A DNA stretch of 64,000 nt. Origin: Anseranas semipalmata (taxonomy: Eukaryota; Chordata; Aves; Anseriformes; Anseranatidae). Each line of letters starts with the position of its first letter. Within the stretch, counting starts at the first letter, position 1. The position numbers were made by a program, and so were the translations under genes. The notes beneath the pieces are model-generated. The model saw nothing but the letters and a program-made list of their open reading frames with translations. It was not told the DNA's origin and made no database searches. Below, in pieces: positions 25,336 to 37,300 of this stretch. The stretch is taken from assembly GCA_013399115.1 (NCBI GenBank), contig VXAA01001396.1, forward strand, positions 175,610-239,609, read 5' to 3'.

Positions 25336-28300
25336 CAGGTTGTTTTCTGGAGCAGTCATTCTTGTTCGCTTGTTGGCCTTCCCAGGGAAACAGACACAGA
25401 AATGTGTAAAAGGTCCTTTGAGGCTAAGGCTGCAGTATCTTATCAAGGGCTTTGTCAGAGAACGTGTTCTCCTGCATGTCACTCCACAGGCAGCATGCAG
25501 TGAAGCCTTCCACACAAAGATGGTGTTGACTTGCCTAGTTCTAGCAACCAGGACAAGCAGAAAGAAGGGAACAATAGTCAGTGGTGTTTGTAGGAACTTG
25601 TGCCTGGTGCTAGATCCTTCTTGCCAGGTGTAAGCAAATGCATCTGCCTGCCTGTTTTTTGTTTTGTTGGTTGCACTCTGTAGTTTCTTGAGGTAGTGGT
25701 TTTACTAACAGTGTATGTTCACCTGGAAGAAAACAGAGGTACTGCAGCTGGTGGTGATGAAAGGCTGCCAGCATTTAATCACACCTAAGGGAAAATTAAC
25801 TGCTAAGTCAAAATGAAGAAAAGGAGGTAGAGCAAGCAAAATCCAAACAGGCAACTAGCTGGCAAACATACAGCAGCAAGAAGAATTTGGTTGGAGTTTA
25901 GGCAGGAAAAAAAGGAGAAGATGAAGAGGATGGCTGATGCAGCAGGAGAGTTGATCCAATGAGTGGTGGAGACAAAGCTGCCTGGATGCAGAAGCTACAC
26001 TTGAGTGGTGAACCGCTGGAAACAATCTAGTTATGTAGTGTGGCCTCATCAGCAAAGCCACATGGTGGGAGACAGGAAGATTTGCACATGGTTGCACAGA
26101 CAGGTAAAGACTTACTGTCATAGAATTGGTCTGTAGACAAGGAGATATATTTTTGAAATTACATGATCAAAAGGAGGAAAAAAAGTAGTAAGAGAAATAT
26201 CACATGACTAGAAAGTGTTTTACAGAAAGAAATGTGAGAAGTATTGATTGATAAGTGGATAAGGGGAAAAGAAAGGATACAAGTTTGGTGTGTATAGTAG
26301 TGAGGTTAGCAAATATTTAAGACTAATACAGATAGGCAGCTGGGCTAGATTAGTGAGGAATGACTGGAGCATTTGGTATCAACATAACAAGCCTGGGTAA
26401 TCAAAAGGAGGAAATGGATTCATGGTGCTGGACAGCAGATTCCTGCAAGGGCCACTGAAATATGTTGCATTAACAATCCTGTCTGGTCGTGATGGTTATA
26501 TTGCTGAGAAAACATTTTTATGGATATGGTTCTATATAAACCATAAAGAACAAGTGACACTACCACTTTAATAAGAATGGTACAAATATTTGCAATGATC
26601 TACTCATGGGCATAAAAAAAATCATTAATTTCAACAAATTTACTGTAGAGACAATGTTGGCAAGATAGGATATCTTGATGGCCAAGCCAGGATAGCTGAT
26701 AAGAATGTGATTGTGGAAAGAGAAATCATTACTTTGGAGATGGAGCTAAACTGAAAGAGTCCTACCTTCACAAGCTGAGGAAACTGGATACTCCCACTTG
26801 AAGGAATTGGCATATAGAAGCACAAATCCAGGAGCAAGGATTTTAAGAAAGCTTCAGGTGGTATAACATGTCTGAAGAGTAGGAAAAGTAGTACACATTT
26901 AAGAAGAAGGAAAAAAGGGATAAGGGCACAAAAATATTCTTACTGTTACCTTACAGTAGGTAAGATATTGGAATAGGTGTAGAGGAAAAAAATATGAAAA
27001 GATGTGGAGCTAAGTAGAAAAAAATTGGTTTAAGGTAACCTAAGATAGATTGTGCTAGGCTAAATATGTATTTTCTTTTATGATATAATTGATGTTTCAC
27101 CAAAGCCCAGAAATGCATTTCCTCTTAAAATCAAAACATTGCATGTAAGTCGTTAGTTGCACTTTACATAATAAGACTGAAAAGGGGAATTGTAAATCTG
27201 GCAATGGAACACCTAAAGGAGAGTTTAATGATGAGCGTGGCTCAGGGAAGTTTATAGCGAAATGGAGGATATGCTCAGAGTTCTTCAATTATCATTCTTG
27301 AGAACAACTGGTCCTTGATTTTTTTTTATTTTTATTTTTTTTGTTAACAATCTTTTCACAAAGGAGAAAAAAAAAAGCAAAGAAATCTTGCTAATGAGAA
27401 ATCATGCACAAAGTTGCTGATGATGTACAGCTGGGAGGCACTGCCAATACAGAGAAAGACGGGGATAGCTTGGATAGATGTGAAGACTGAAATAATCATG
27501 TTAAGCACAAGAAATAGGGGGGAACAGAGAGGACAACACTGGAGTGTAGACCTGGAAGTGGGGTTAGTTCTTCAAGATGCAAGCAATTTAGATATATCCT
27601 GTAATTATCTCCGATTCTGCCCAGGACTCTATTGTCCCAAAACGCCTAGGCTAACAATCTTTGGTAAATCTCATGTGTAATTCTTCTGAAACATTTTTTC
27701 TTCTTTTTCTTCTTTTCCTTTATCTTTCTCCATTCATCCCCTTTGCACACCAGTGAACTACTGATGCCTACTTCTGATGACCTGTGTGGAAATAGGATCT
27801 TACAGAAAGGGAGGAAAAAAATCCCTCCAAATCTTTCTGTAATTCTAAAAAAAAAAAAAACAGTTTTCATTTAAAAAAAAAAAAAATCACATTGAGCTGC
27901 ATTCCTCTCCACTGCAAGTTCCTGCTCTTGATGTTCTGCTACTGAAAGACATGGGCTTGAGTTGCTAGCATGCCTCAACGCACACCCTTGGTCCAGTTGG
28001 ATGGAGAGGATAGTTAGGATAATCTGTATGCACATGGTTCATGATCCTTTCTTCTCTTTGTGTAAAATGTATCAGGTGCCTTAACAGAAAATTTGGTTTG
28101 TCTTTTAAAGAATGTAATGAACTTCAGTTCTCATCTGACAGAAGTGACAATCTCTATATTCAGCTGACTCGTCAGAGAGTAAGTGCTCTGCAGGACAGGG
28201 GTTGAGAGCTTCTGAAGTAGCTCATGTCATTAGACCTGACCATGGCAATTTTGTGTCATATACTTAAAGCAATTTTCCTGACTCCCTACACGACTACTTA

Positions 28301-31300
28301 CCACATGAAGTACATATCCAAAGTGCTTTAAGGAATTATGCTATTCCTCCATGTCATGTGCTTAAAGTAAAATATGCCTTACATGCTGTCACAAATAATT
28401 GTGAAATATCTTTCATGTTTGCTATGGCACAGATGCTTGAAAACTCTGCTAATCAGATACAACAATGTTTGCATGCTTAGCTTAACAGGAAGGTGATGTT
28501 GGTATGCATCATTAAACTGGAAGGGATTCTGTATCACACAACCCAATTAGGTGATACAGCTACTAGCACACATAATTTGTGCTATTCTGTTCATTAAACA
28601 GCTCTCCTGCACTAGCAGCCTTGCATCTACTGAAAACGATGCATCAGCTATGCATGTGTTTATGTCCGCATGTGCATGTATATTTATATTTTTATAAAAA
28701 TATAATTGTGATGTCCTACTTTCAGACAGTTCCATAAACTCTCAGAATACATTTACAGTGAGCAATAAATTGAACTGTAAAACATCATCAAATTACTATG
28801 CGCTGCATGAAGTATTGACTGAGAAATTCAACTACTGTACCAACAGTAGTTTATGAAGCAGAACAACAGTAATTGTTCTGCTTCTCTGAGCAAAATTCTG
28901 TGTGCTTTACTGGTATAATTTTTTTTTTCATCTCAGCAGGATTTCTTGTGTAAAAAAGGTTGAGAAATATTTGGTGCATTCTTTCATTTGATTCAGGCAG
29001 ATTAGCAGATCCTTCTGGTGTGACTGCCTGTGGCTATGAAGATGGAGACCTGTGCATATCTGTAAGAAGCTGGTGGTCCTGTAAGTATACGCTATTACAC
29101 TGTTCTCTAGCGTATGATTAGTGCCCTAGAAGGCAATTTGGAGTCTTTCTTCCTCTTGGACTTCTATACTACAAAGTAATTGCAGTCTTAGATAATTCTT
29201 CATTGAAAACTTGCAGCAAGACAGCAAAATATTAGTGAATAAAAGAACATTAATTGACTTTGACAACTGTTTTATGGAAGAAAAAAATGCAAACTGAAGT
29301 TTTAAAAATGTGTACATTGCAAAAATGCACGTAAAAACATATGGGAAACACCATGATGGGTATCTGTATTTGTAGCCATTTGTAGAAACTAGTTTTCAAT
29401 TACTCCAGAGCAGATTTGTTCAGTTTAAATGCTAGTTCTTCAAACTAAAACTTAGCATGAGAATGTCGAGCAGGAATCTTTGTGGTTCTTGTATTACCCT
29501 TGGTAATACAAACCTGACAGGAGTTTTCTGTCTTTGGCTGCACCTCCACAACTTCACTGCAGTCAGTAGGCTACAGAGAAGGAGACAAAGGGAGACTTTG
29601 TGCCCACAATGTTCAAGTAACTTTGTTATCTTCATCACACTGACATTTTTCCTGTGGACTCTCAGGTGTCCAGCTAAAACACAGTTAATACTTTGACCTG
29701 GCATACATAAGCTGTAAGAAAATTTCCATTCACTTTAATATTGGCTTTGGAATTGTAGTAGGCTGAAATTGTATTAAATCTTTTTTTCATTATTCCAATA
29801 AGTAGCAACAAACTGAAGACAGAAAGTGTAAAGATATGAATTTCCAATGCCAATGTCACTGACATTTTCAGTGTTTTCCTCAATATGTCTGAAAATACAC
29901 ATCCAGATAATTCAAACAGTCCTCCCAAAAATGGAGACTTCCAAAATTCCTGGGTCATTTTGATAATTCTGTTCAGTCTGAGGTTGCCCCTGTTGAACTG
30001 GAGAGATCGAGTGACTGGTTTTGATGGTCTGAATGGTTTTCTTTAGCATGAGATGCACAAGAATTTCATTTGTAAAAATGTGTACCCTGGGTGTAACTAA
30101 AAATGGGTCTTTCCATTGCACCTAAGAAAATATTAGGCATTGTAGGAAGCAGTGTAATCTCAGTGATGGTGAGATCAAATCATATTTGGAACCACCTTTG
30201 TATTAGGCAATGCCAATAAAAAACAAAGTGACAAACTTCAGTGAAGGACCAGCTGTGAGCTAACTCAGCCATATGTGCTGTTGGCATCACTACTGGTAGA
30301 TGTGGCAGAGCACCTTATCCTTCTGTGGGATGTGACGGTAGGTCCACTGCATTCTCTGCAGGGATCATGGGAGAAATTATGGTGTGTGGGACAGCAAGAA
30401 GTAACCAGATTTTAAATAGAAAGGAAAGAATAGTTGTATCCACTCCTAGCTAAGAGCTTTGCAGAACAGGAAAGGATGTGATCTGGAATGCCACATGCGA
30501 GTCAAGGGTATCCATTTATGGTTCTGGAGGACAGTCCAATGAGTAACACTTTCAGCATCAATAGAAAAAACACGAATACTACAGTGCTCTTTGTCTCAAG
30601 TGCAAGTACACGTGTAGCTCGTTCTACTCTGGTATATTTACAGACAGTGTGCTATATGCAAATAGTGTCCTCAAACAATGTATAGATAGATTTTCACAGA
30701 GTTGGTCTTACAAGGCAATTTTTTCTGAGCCAATGAAAAAACATATATAACAGTTAAATTTTCTCATTTGATAAATCAGAAATATTTAAATAATTTGCCT
30801 GAGTAACATATTCCAACCAGTCTAAATAGAAGGATGGTTTTATTTCCATTATTGAAAAGCTGAATTAACACATTATTTTTTAAAAATAATAATAATAAAA
30901 TACAGTTTCCTTTTTATCTGATCTGAGTCAAAGACAATAATTTTAAGCTCTCTGTTTTTTGTTGTTGTTGTTTGTTTGTTTTTTGTTTTGTTTTGTTTTT
31001 CTGAAACTCTGACTCTTCTGGAAAGATTATCTACTATTTTTCCAGAAACAGAACTGGCAGGTAGGACAGAAGGGAAAAAAGACAAGCCTGACCTATAGCT
31101 TACAACCAGTACTTACATCTGTAAGTGTAATCTCATCTGTAATGAGAGTGCATTTGTAATGCAATAAAATGATGTAAATCTCTTTCTCTCTCTCTCTTTT
31201 TTTTTTTTTTTAAGCCTCCTAGTTTTAGTATTCTTTTCCTTCATTGGAAAGGGAAAGCCTTCCCCTCTTCTTCTTGTGGCACGTTTTCCCTCCATCACTT

Positions 31301-34300
31301 CTGTCCCTTGCTCCCTCTGCTTTCCTGCTGCCCTGTCCCAAGTCCCCCTTTCCATGTGACCTGCTGGCAAGCTGCAATGAAGGGCCTTGTCCCTCCCCAC
31401 CATGCCAGTGTTTTGCTGTAGGGGCTCTTTGAATGATGCTTCTGGCAGTGAGCCAGCAGTTGAATGTGTATATCTTCATGTTATTAAAGATGTGGGCACA
31501 GAGTAAATGTAAAATATAAATTTAGAGGTAAACCAAAGCTCACTGTGATAATCCAACTGCTAAGTTCAGCTTCCTATCTTTGAGGGTGACTAGCAATAGG
31601 TGTTCTGGGAGAAGGTGTCCCGTGCAGTGACAAGTAAGAAGGGTCATTGCATAGCCCTGTGCAAGCAGAGGACCTTCCTGGAACAGAAGCCACCTTTACT
31701 TTCAGTAGTTGCATTCCTGCTCTTCACTTACTTCTAAACACTGCAAGTCTGCATGATACCTCTTTTGTTGCCTCCAGAAAAAAACTCAGCCTTGATTTAC
31801 CATGTTGCAGCAGGAATACACAAAAAGTATTTCAGATTGCACAGAAATGTCTCTTACTGGTCTAAGGATGTAAGTGTTTTTGGCTGGTCTTTGGGGCAAC
31901 CCTCTCTGGCATGCATAGTCATACCAAGCCAGGAATGAGTTTAAACAAGAAAATCATATTTAATATGCCCTAAGGTGTATGAGACACTCCTTGTTACACT
32001 GCTATTTACGACGTTCTGTCCTTTTGACCTAGAATAATATTCAGTGTAGTCCTTTGTTGCATTGTTTTCTGTTCTCAGTCCCCCAAGCAGGTATAAATAA
32101 GTAATATATGCAAGTGCATTTAAAAGAATTTAAGCATTTTCTGATGTGAAATCCAGGTTTCAACATCTCTTATGAAAAGAGTGAAAAAGAAGGAAGACCC
32201 AACTTAGCAATGACTCCAAATGCAACACTGTCTTCTCATCACTTGGGACTTCTGTTTGGCTCTTCTCGCTGGCCATACATTTCCTGTTGAATCCCCAGCC
32301 GGGCCCACATACAGGAGGTGGAACAATTGTTTCCCATGAATAGGACAGGGACATGTGATAGGCAATAATGTTTTGGTGATTTTGGTCCTCACTGCTGGAA
32401 CTGTATACAAATACCTGGGCAGTCCATGGCCCCAAGATCAAGCATGAGCATATGACTTCTCTGTCAATGGTTTAGAGCTACTCACCCAGGAGGGAGAATA
32501 TCTGGGCTCCAGGCTGTTCTTCACTGAAAGTCATTAACATTTATTTCTACAAAGAAGGACACAATTAAGAGGAAAAATTTAAATTCTCTTCTTAAATGAA
32601 GAACATCAAATAGCCGTATGGGCACTCTTGCAGGAGATGTGGTCCAGCACAGGCAGGAACAGAACCTGCATTTCCTACATGCTGGGTCTGACTGCTCTAA
32701 CCTGTGGCTCAGACCACAGGAAGCCATCATCCTAAAATAAATCTAACCAAACCGACTGAGGTCATTTCCAAGAAGTTTTCAATGAGCAAAGTGTCTCTTT
32801 TAAAAACAAAATTATTTTCCAGTAAAATATCACTAGTATTTGCCTTTTCCTTTCTTATATTCTTTGGATGTATACAGTTTTTTATGAAAGCAACAATTGT
32901 ACATATTGGGGGACCTCTTCATCTTTCACCCTGACCATCGTTTTCTGTGCTGTTTGCAAAGAGCATTTGAAAGACTTTTAATGCTCTATTCATGGTAACC
33001 TATAAACATCTAATTTTACCTGTTGTTTTTCCTCTTCTGCAAAGTACAGCACACTGTACACTGTCAGCTCATGCAAGGCTATTAATGGGCAACATATAAA
33101 CCAATATTGCAAATCATATCTGAATCAATACAGATATCATCACTAGTGCATTTCAGCACATACTGAACACTGCCTGAATGTAGTTGTATCACTGGCAATT
33201 TGAAATGGCTGCATTTGGTGTTGAAGAGTTTTCATTTCTCTGTACAGGAACTTCTCATTTGCTGGTGGGTAATGCCTCCTCCTTTTTAATTATTGTCACA
33301 GGTATGAATTACTACCTGGCTATCATACCCTTTCTGGGTGCAGTGGAAGCTGGCCTCTTTGGAGAGTTGCAGTATGAGATAGAAATTGTGCCGCCAGAGG
33401 AGCGAAGAGCTGATTTCTGCTACAGCGTCACCGACTGCCGTTCTCGCATTCCCAACCTCATGGATAAGTGGAAGGCCTATTTTGAAGTGAACAATTTTAC
33501 TTTCTTATTTTTTTCATATTTTGTAGGAGATGATACCAGAATATTACTATTTAAAATTATTGCTATTATTTATAAGATTTAGGAAGCTTGTTTTGCTTTT
33601 AATAACAGCTTGATAAAAAAGTAAGAAGCAGGAAAAAGGAAAAACATGACATAGAGTGAGAGATGATGACAGGATTTTTACTCTTCAGAGACTGTTTCAT
33701 TACAAGTTATACTTGTATTCTCAATGTTAACAAGCTAAGTTGCTAACATTAACATGCAAGATAGAACATTACCCTTGAGAAATGGGCTTGTGTTGGTTTA
33801 AGGTCTCATTTATTCCTCTGAACATCTAAAAAACTGGAAGTTCTGAAACTTCACTCAGAAAGATATTTATTTATACAAGTACATGCTCTCTTTTCTCCTT
33901 ATTCAGTTGCTCCCTAATCCCGAAGACGACGATACTTCTTACTTCATAAGTTTAATAACTATTTTCATAGATAGACTTCTTTATTCAGCGTTTTTGTTAG
34001 TCGTCAAATGATAGATAATGATCAGAAAATTAAAACTGTAAGTCCCTCTTAGCAATTGTGAGCAGAGGAAGCGGTTTTAAGAGCAAGATTGGATTTGTTT
34101 TCTTCAGATTCTTTATCCTAAACAGTAAGTTTAGAAAGTAGTTATAAATGATCTACTTCTCAAATAGCCATAATGACAACCATTAAGACTCATTTTCTTA
34201 TTTCTTTGAAAAATCTGCAGCAATTGCAGCTGAAAGAGTACAAATAATTTTTCAAGGAATCCAATAGTTTAGCATGGAAGTTTCCATGGCACTCAGATAC

Positions 34301-37300
34301 AAAAGTCCACTGAATTATACTGACAGAATACCTACATTATGTGGGAAAAACACTCTCTCTGTTGAAGAATGGCAAATCCCACTAACTTCAGTGGGGATAT
34401 GAATTCACTTTATAAATCTATATTAATCATCCTTTTCTCCCTATGTCAGATATTATAGTTAATTACAAAATAAAAGCAACACATTCTAACTACTCAAAGG
34501 TGATATTCCTTAGCTTTCAAACTTACTCTTTTGTGAGGTATGTGTGTAAGTCTGAAAAATTTATTGGGTTTAAACCACCCCCTCGTTTTTCCGTCTTTTT
34601 CCCTCCCTGTTGCTGTAGTATCTGCTGTCTACAGAGCAAAAAGTCGTGGGTCCTGTGACGTTCTCCTCTTTCATACTGGATGACGCTCTCTATCACATGT
34701 GGAAGGCGCACGTTGCCTCCATTGCTTACGCGCTGCCCAAGTTCCAGGACAGGTATGGGCATGAGAAAGGTGGCTGGGGGGACCTTCCCACCCCCATGTC
34801 TGTTCGTAAGGATAATGTCTGTACAAAGCCTGTAAGAGGTGTTAGGCCTCCGTTCTTTATCTCTACTCTTCCACACCCTCAGAGCACTGGATAACGGGTG
34901 AGAGATGGAGCCCTTTAGGCTCTGGTCTTCCACTCTCTCGAAGCATGGGATATCTGGCGAGAGATTGAAGCCCCTGTGCCGCAGGCTGCAATGGGCAGGC
35001 AGGCTATGGGCTTACAGTAAGATGGTGATTCCTCTCTGGGAGCCAGGACCCTAGCCAAGAGCTGTGTCTAACCTGGCCAGAGGCAGTGGTACCAGGAGAA
35101 ATTAGGTATAGAGTGCTGAAGGAGACTTTAGGTCACTGTGACACCAAGACCACCCAGGATTTTATACTGAGCAAAACACATTTGGGATAAATGATAGACT
35201 ACCATGTTCTACAGTGGATTTCAATTATCTGTTACATATTTACTTTGATTTCTTTCAGCTTAAAATACCTCTCTGATCCAGAAGCAAATTTTGGCGAAGA
35301 CTGGGCTAATGCTGTAGATTTCATTGCAGCCACACATTTCTCTACAGATTTTCAAAACACAAACAACTTCCAGGCTTTCCTGCCCCAGAGGATGCTTGTT
35401 GAAGAGGATGTCATCCCATCCATCAGTGACTTCAGTCCACAGCAAAACAGAATCCTGCTCTCAATGAGAGTTCTCCATGAAGCAAATCAATTAACAGGTA
35501 CGAGCCCCACCAACAGCTGTCTGTAGTCCATATGTACTTTGTGTCTTGTTCTCTGTTTCTATACCTTCCTCCACATGAATGCAGTGATTTTCAATATGTA
35601 GTAGTACAATCACTTCCTAGAGATGAATAATAAAACAGTACAGCTAAAAATATAACCACAAGTAAAAAACACACCAGAGAGCAAATGCATCAATGGGATA
35701 ACACTGATGGTGTACGGTGAGGATTTCACATGAGGCAAAGGCATCATTTGTTGGAGCAGATGATCTTACTCTTTTTCTCCAATTTACACAGGAACTTTAA
35801 AAACAAATACTAGCTTGCATTTCACCATTTAAATTTGAAACCATTACAGCCATAAAACTTACTAGAACAGTTGAAGTCATTACAAAAAATGGACAAATGA
35901 TCACAAACAATGGTTTGTGTGTCATCAAGTGTTCTGTTTTGTTGTTGTTGTTGTTTGTTTTTGTTTTGTTTTGTTTTTGTTTTGTTTTCCCTCTCAGTCT
36001 TTGGTCTAACAGAAAACATCACCTCTCCCACCAAAACAGTATCCTTAAACAATCACTTTACCTAAAATAAGTTCTGCATCACCATCCAGAGGTGAGACAT
36101 AGAATTGCAATCTTCCGAGGTTTCAGCTCACTCGTAGATATTGCTGGGCTGGATTTTTTTTTTTTTCCCCGTCATGAAAGAAAGCTATTTTGAATCTTTA
36201 AATGAAAATACAATATAAAAATACACTATCAAGCTAGTATCCAGAGCCATAGCACTTTTTTTTGTGATCTTCTGTCTATGCACTTCAGCAAAAATTCCCT
36301 CTCTAGCTGTATTTAGAGCTGGAAAAGGCTGTTTGCTGAAGCTATTCAGTGTTACAAAAGAGCATCCCAGAGTGTTTCCCTTGCACATAACGTGAGGGTT
36401 GCCTCATAGTTTGAATAAGGATCTTTACAGCTCTGTCCCATGCCTGGAGAAGCTTGGATGCCCTGGTTTAGCTTGGAGAAGAGAAGGCTCCGGGGAGACC
36501 TCATTGCGGCCTTCCAGTACCTGAAGGGAGCGTATAAACAGGAGGGGGAACGCCTGTTCACACACGTTGATAGTGATAGGACAAGGGGGAATGGTTTCAA
36601 ACTAAGACAGGGGAGATTTAGGTTGGATATTAGGAGGAAGTTTTTCACTCAGAGGGTGGTGAGGCACTGGAACAGGTTGCCCAGAGAGGTTGTGGATGCC
36701 CCATCCCTGGAGGCATTCAAGGCCAGGCTGGATGTGGCGCTGGGCAGCCTGCTCTAGTAGTTGGCAACCCTGCCCAGAGCAGGGGGGTTGAAACTAGATG
36801 ATCTTTAAGGTCCTTTTCAACCCATGCCGTTCTATGATCTGGTAGCCTATGCCGCATTTCAGGGTTTCTTTACCTATTTCCAGGTCACGACCCCACAGTG
36901 GGAGGGGAGGGAAAAGCAGGACCAACAGGGAAAAGCAGGACAAGCAGGGAACAGAACACCAGGGCAGCAGAGCAGATGAGGGTAGCACTGGAGGGAGAGA
37001 GGAGAAGAGGCATGGATGTTGAAGGCAGTAGAGAGAAGGAAAGAGAGGGATGAAGATATTCCATACAGGTGCAACCATAAACAAAGAAGTCTGTAGTTGA
37101 AATCCCTGACTTTGCAGGCTGGAGGTTTCCCTGACTGCCTTGAAGGGATGGGCTTTGCCGTCAGCTGAGAGTTAAATGCAGGCTAGCTCAACCTGGTGAT
37201 AACTTTGCAGATCAGAAATGGAGCTCTAAACTATATTTAACTGTATCTGGGTCTGGATCCACAACCTCTGAGGGGATCTGAAAGGCTAGACCTTGTTGCT

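Larger units (their letters stand above)
24618..28996 (+). other. LEG1 intron 1
   Basis: A 4.4-kb intron, GTATGA to TTCAG. It contains the long pyrimidine tract at 25.2-25.3 kb and a CR1 relic at 27.4 kb. No other exon was recognised. Confidence 0.85.
29081..33301 (+). other. LEG1 intron 2
   Basis: 4.2 kb, GTAAGT to TTGTCACAG. It has two simple repeats and a tRNA-like relic, and no further exon. Confidence 0.85.

Noticed and set aside
25192..25515. A lysine-rich 107-codon minus-strand frame
   Set aside because: It is a translation of the T/C homopolymer tract in LEG1 intron 1.
33184..33301. Upstream extension of the LEG1 exon 3 frame
   Set aside because: Homology begins only after the TTGTCACAG acceptor, and phase with exon 2 needs the start at 33302.
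36440..36757. A 105-codon frame that looks like a small gene
   Set aside because: It is the truncated C-terminus of CR1 ORF2, with the CR1 3' tail directly following.
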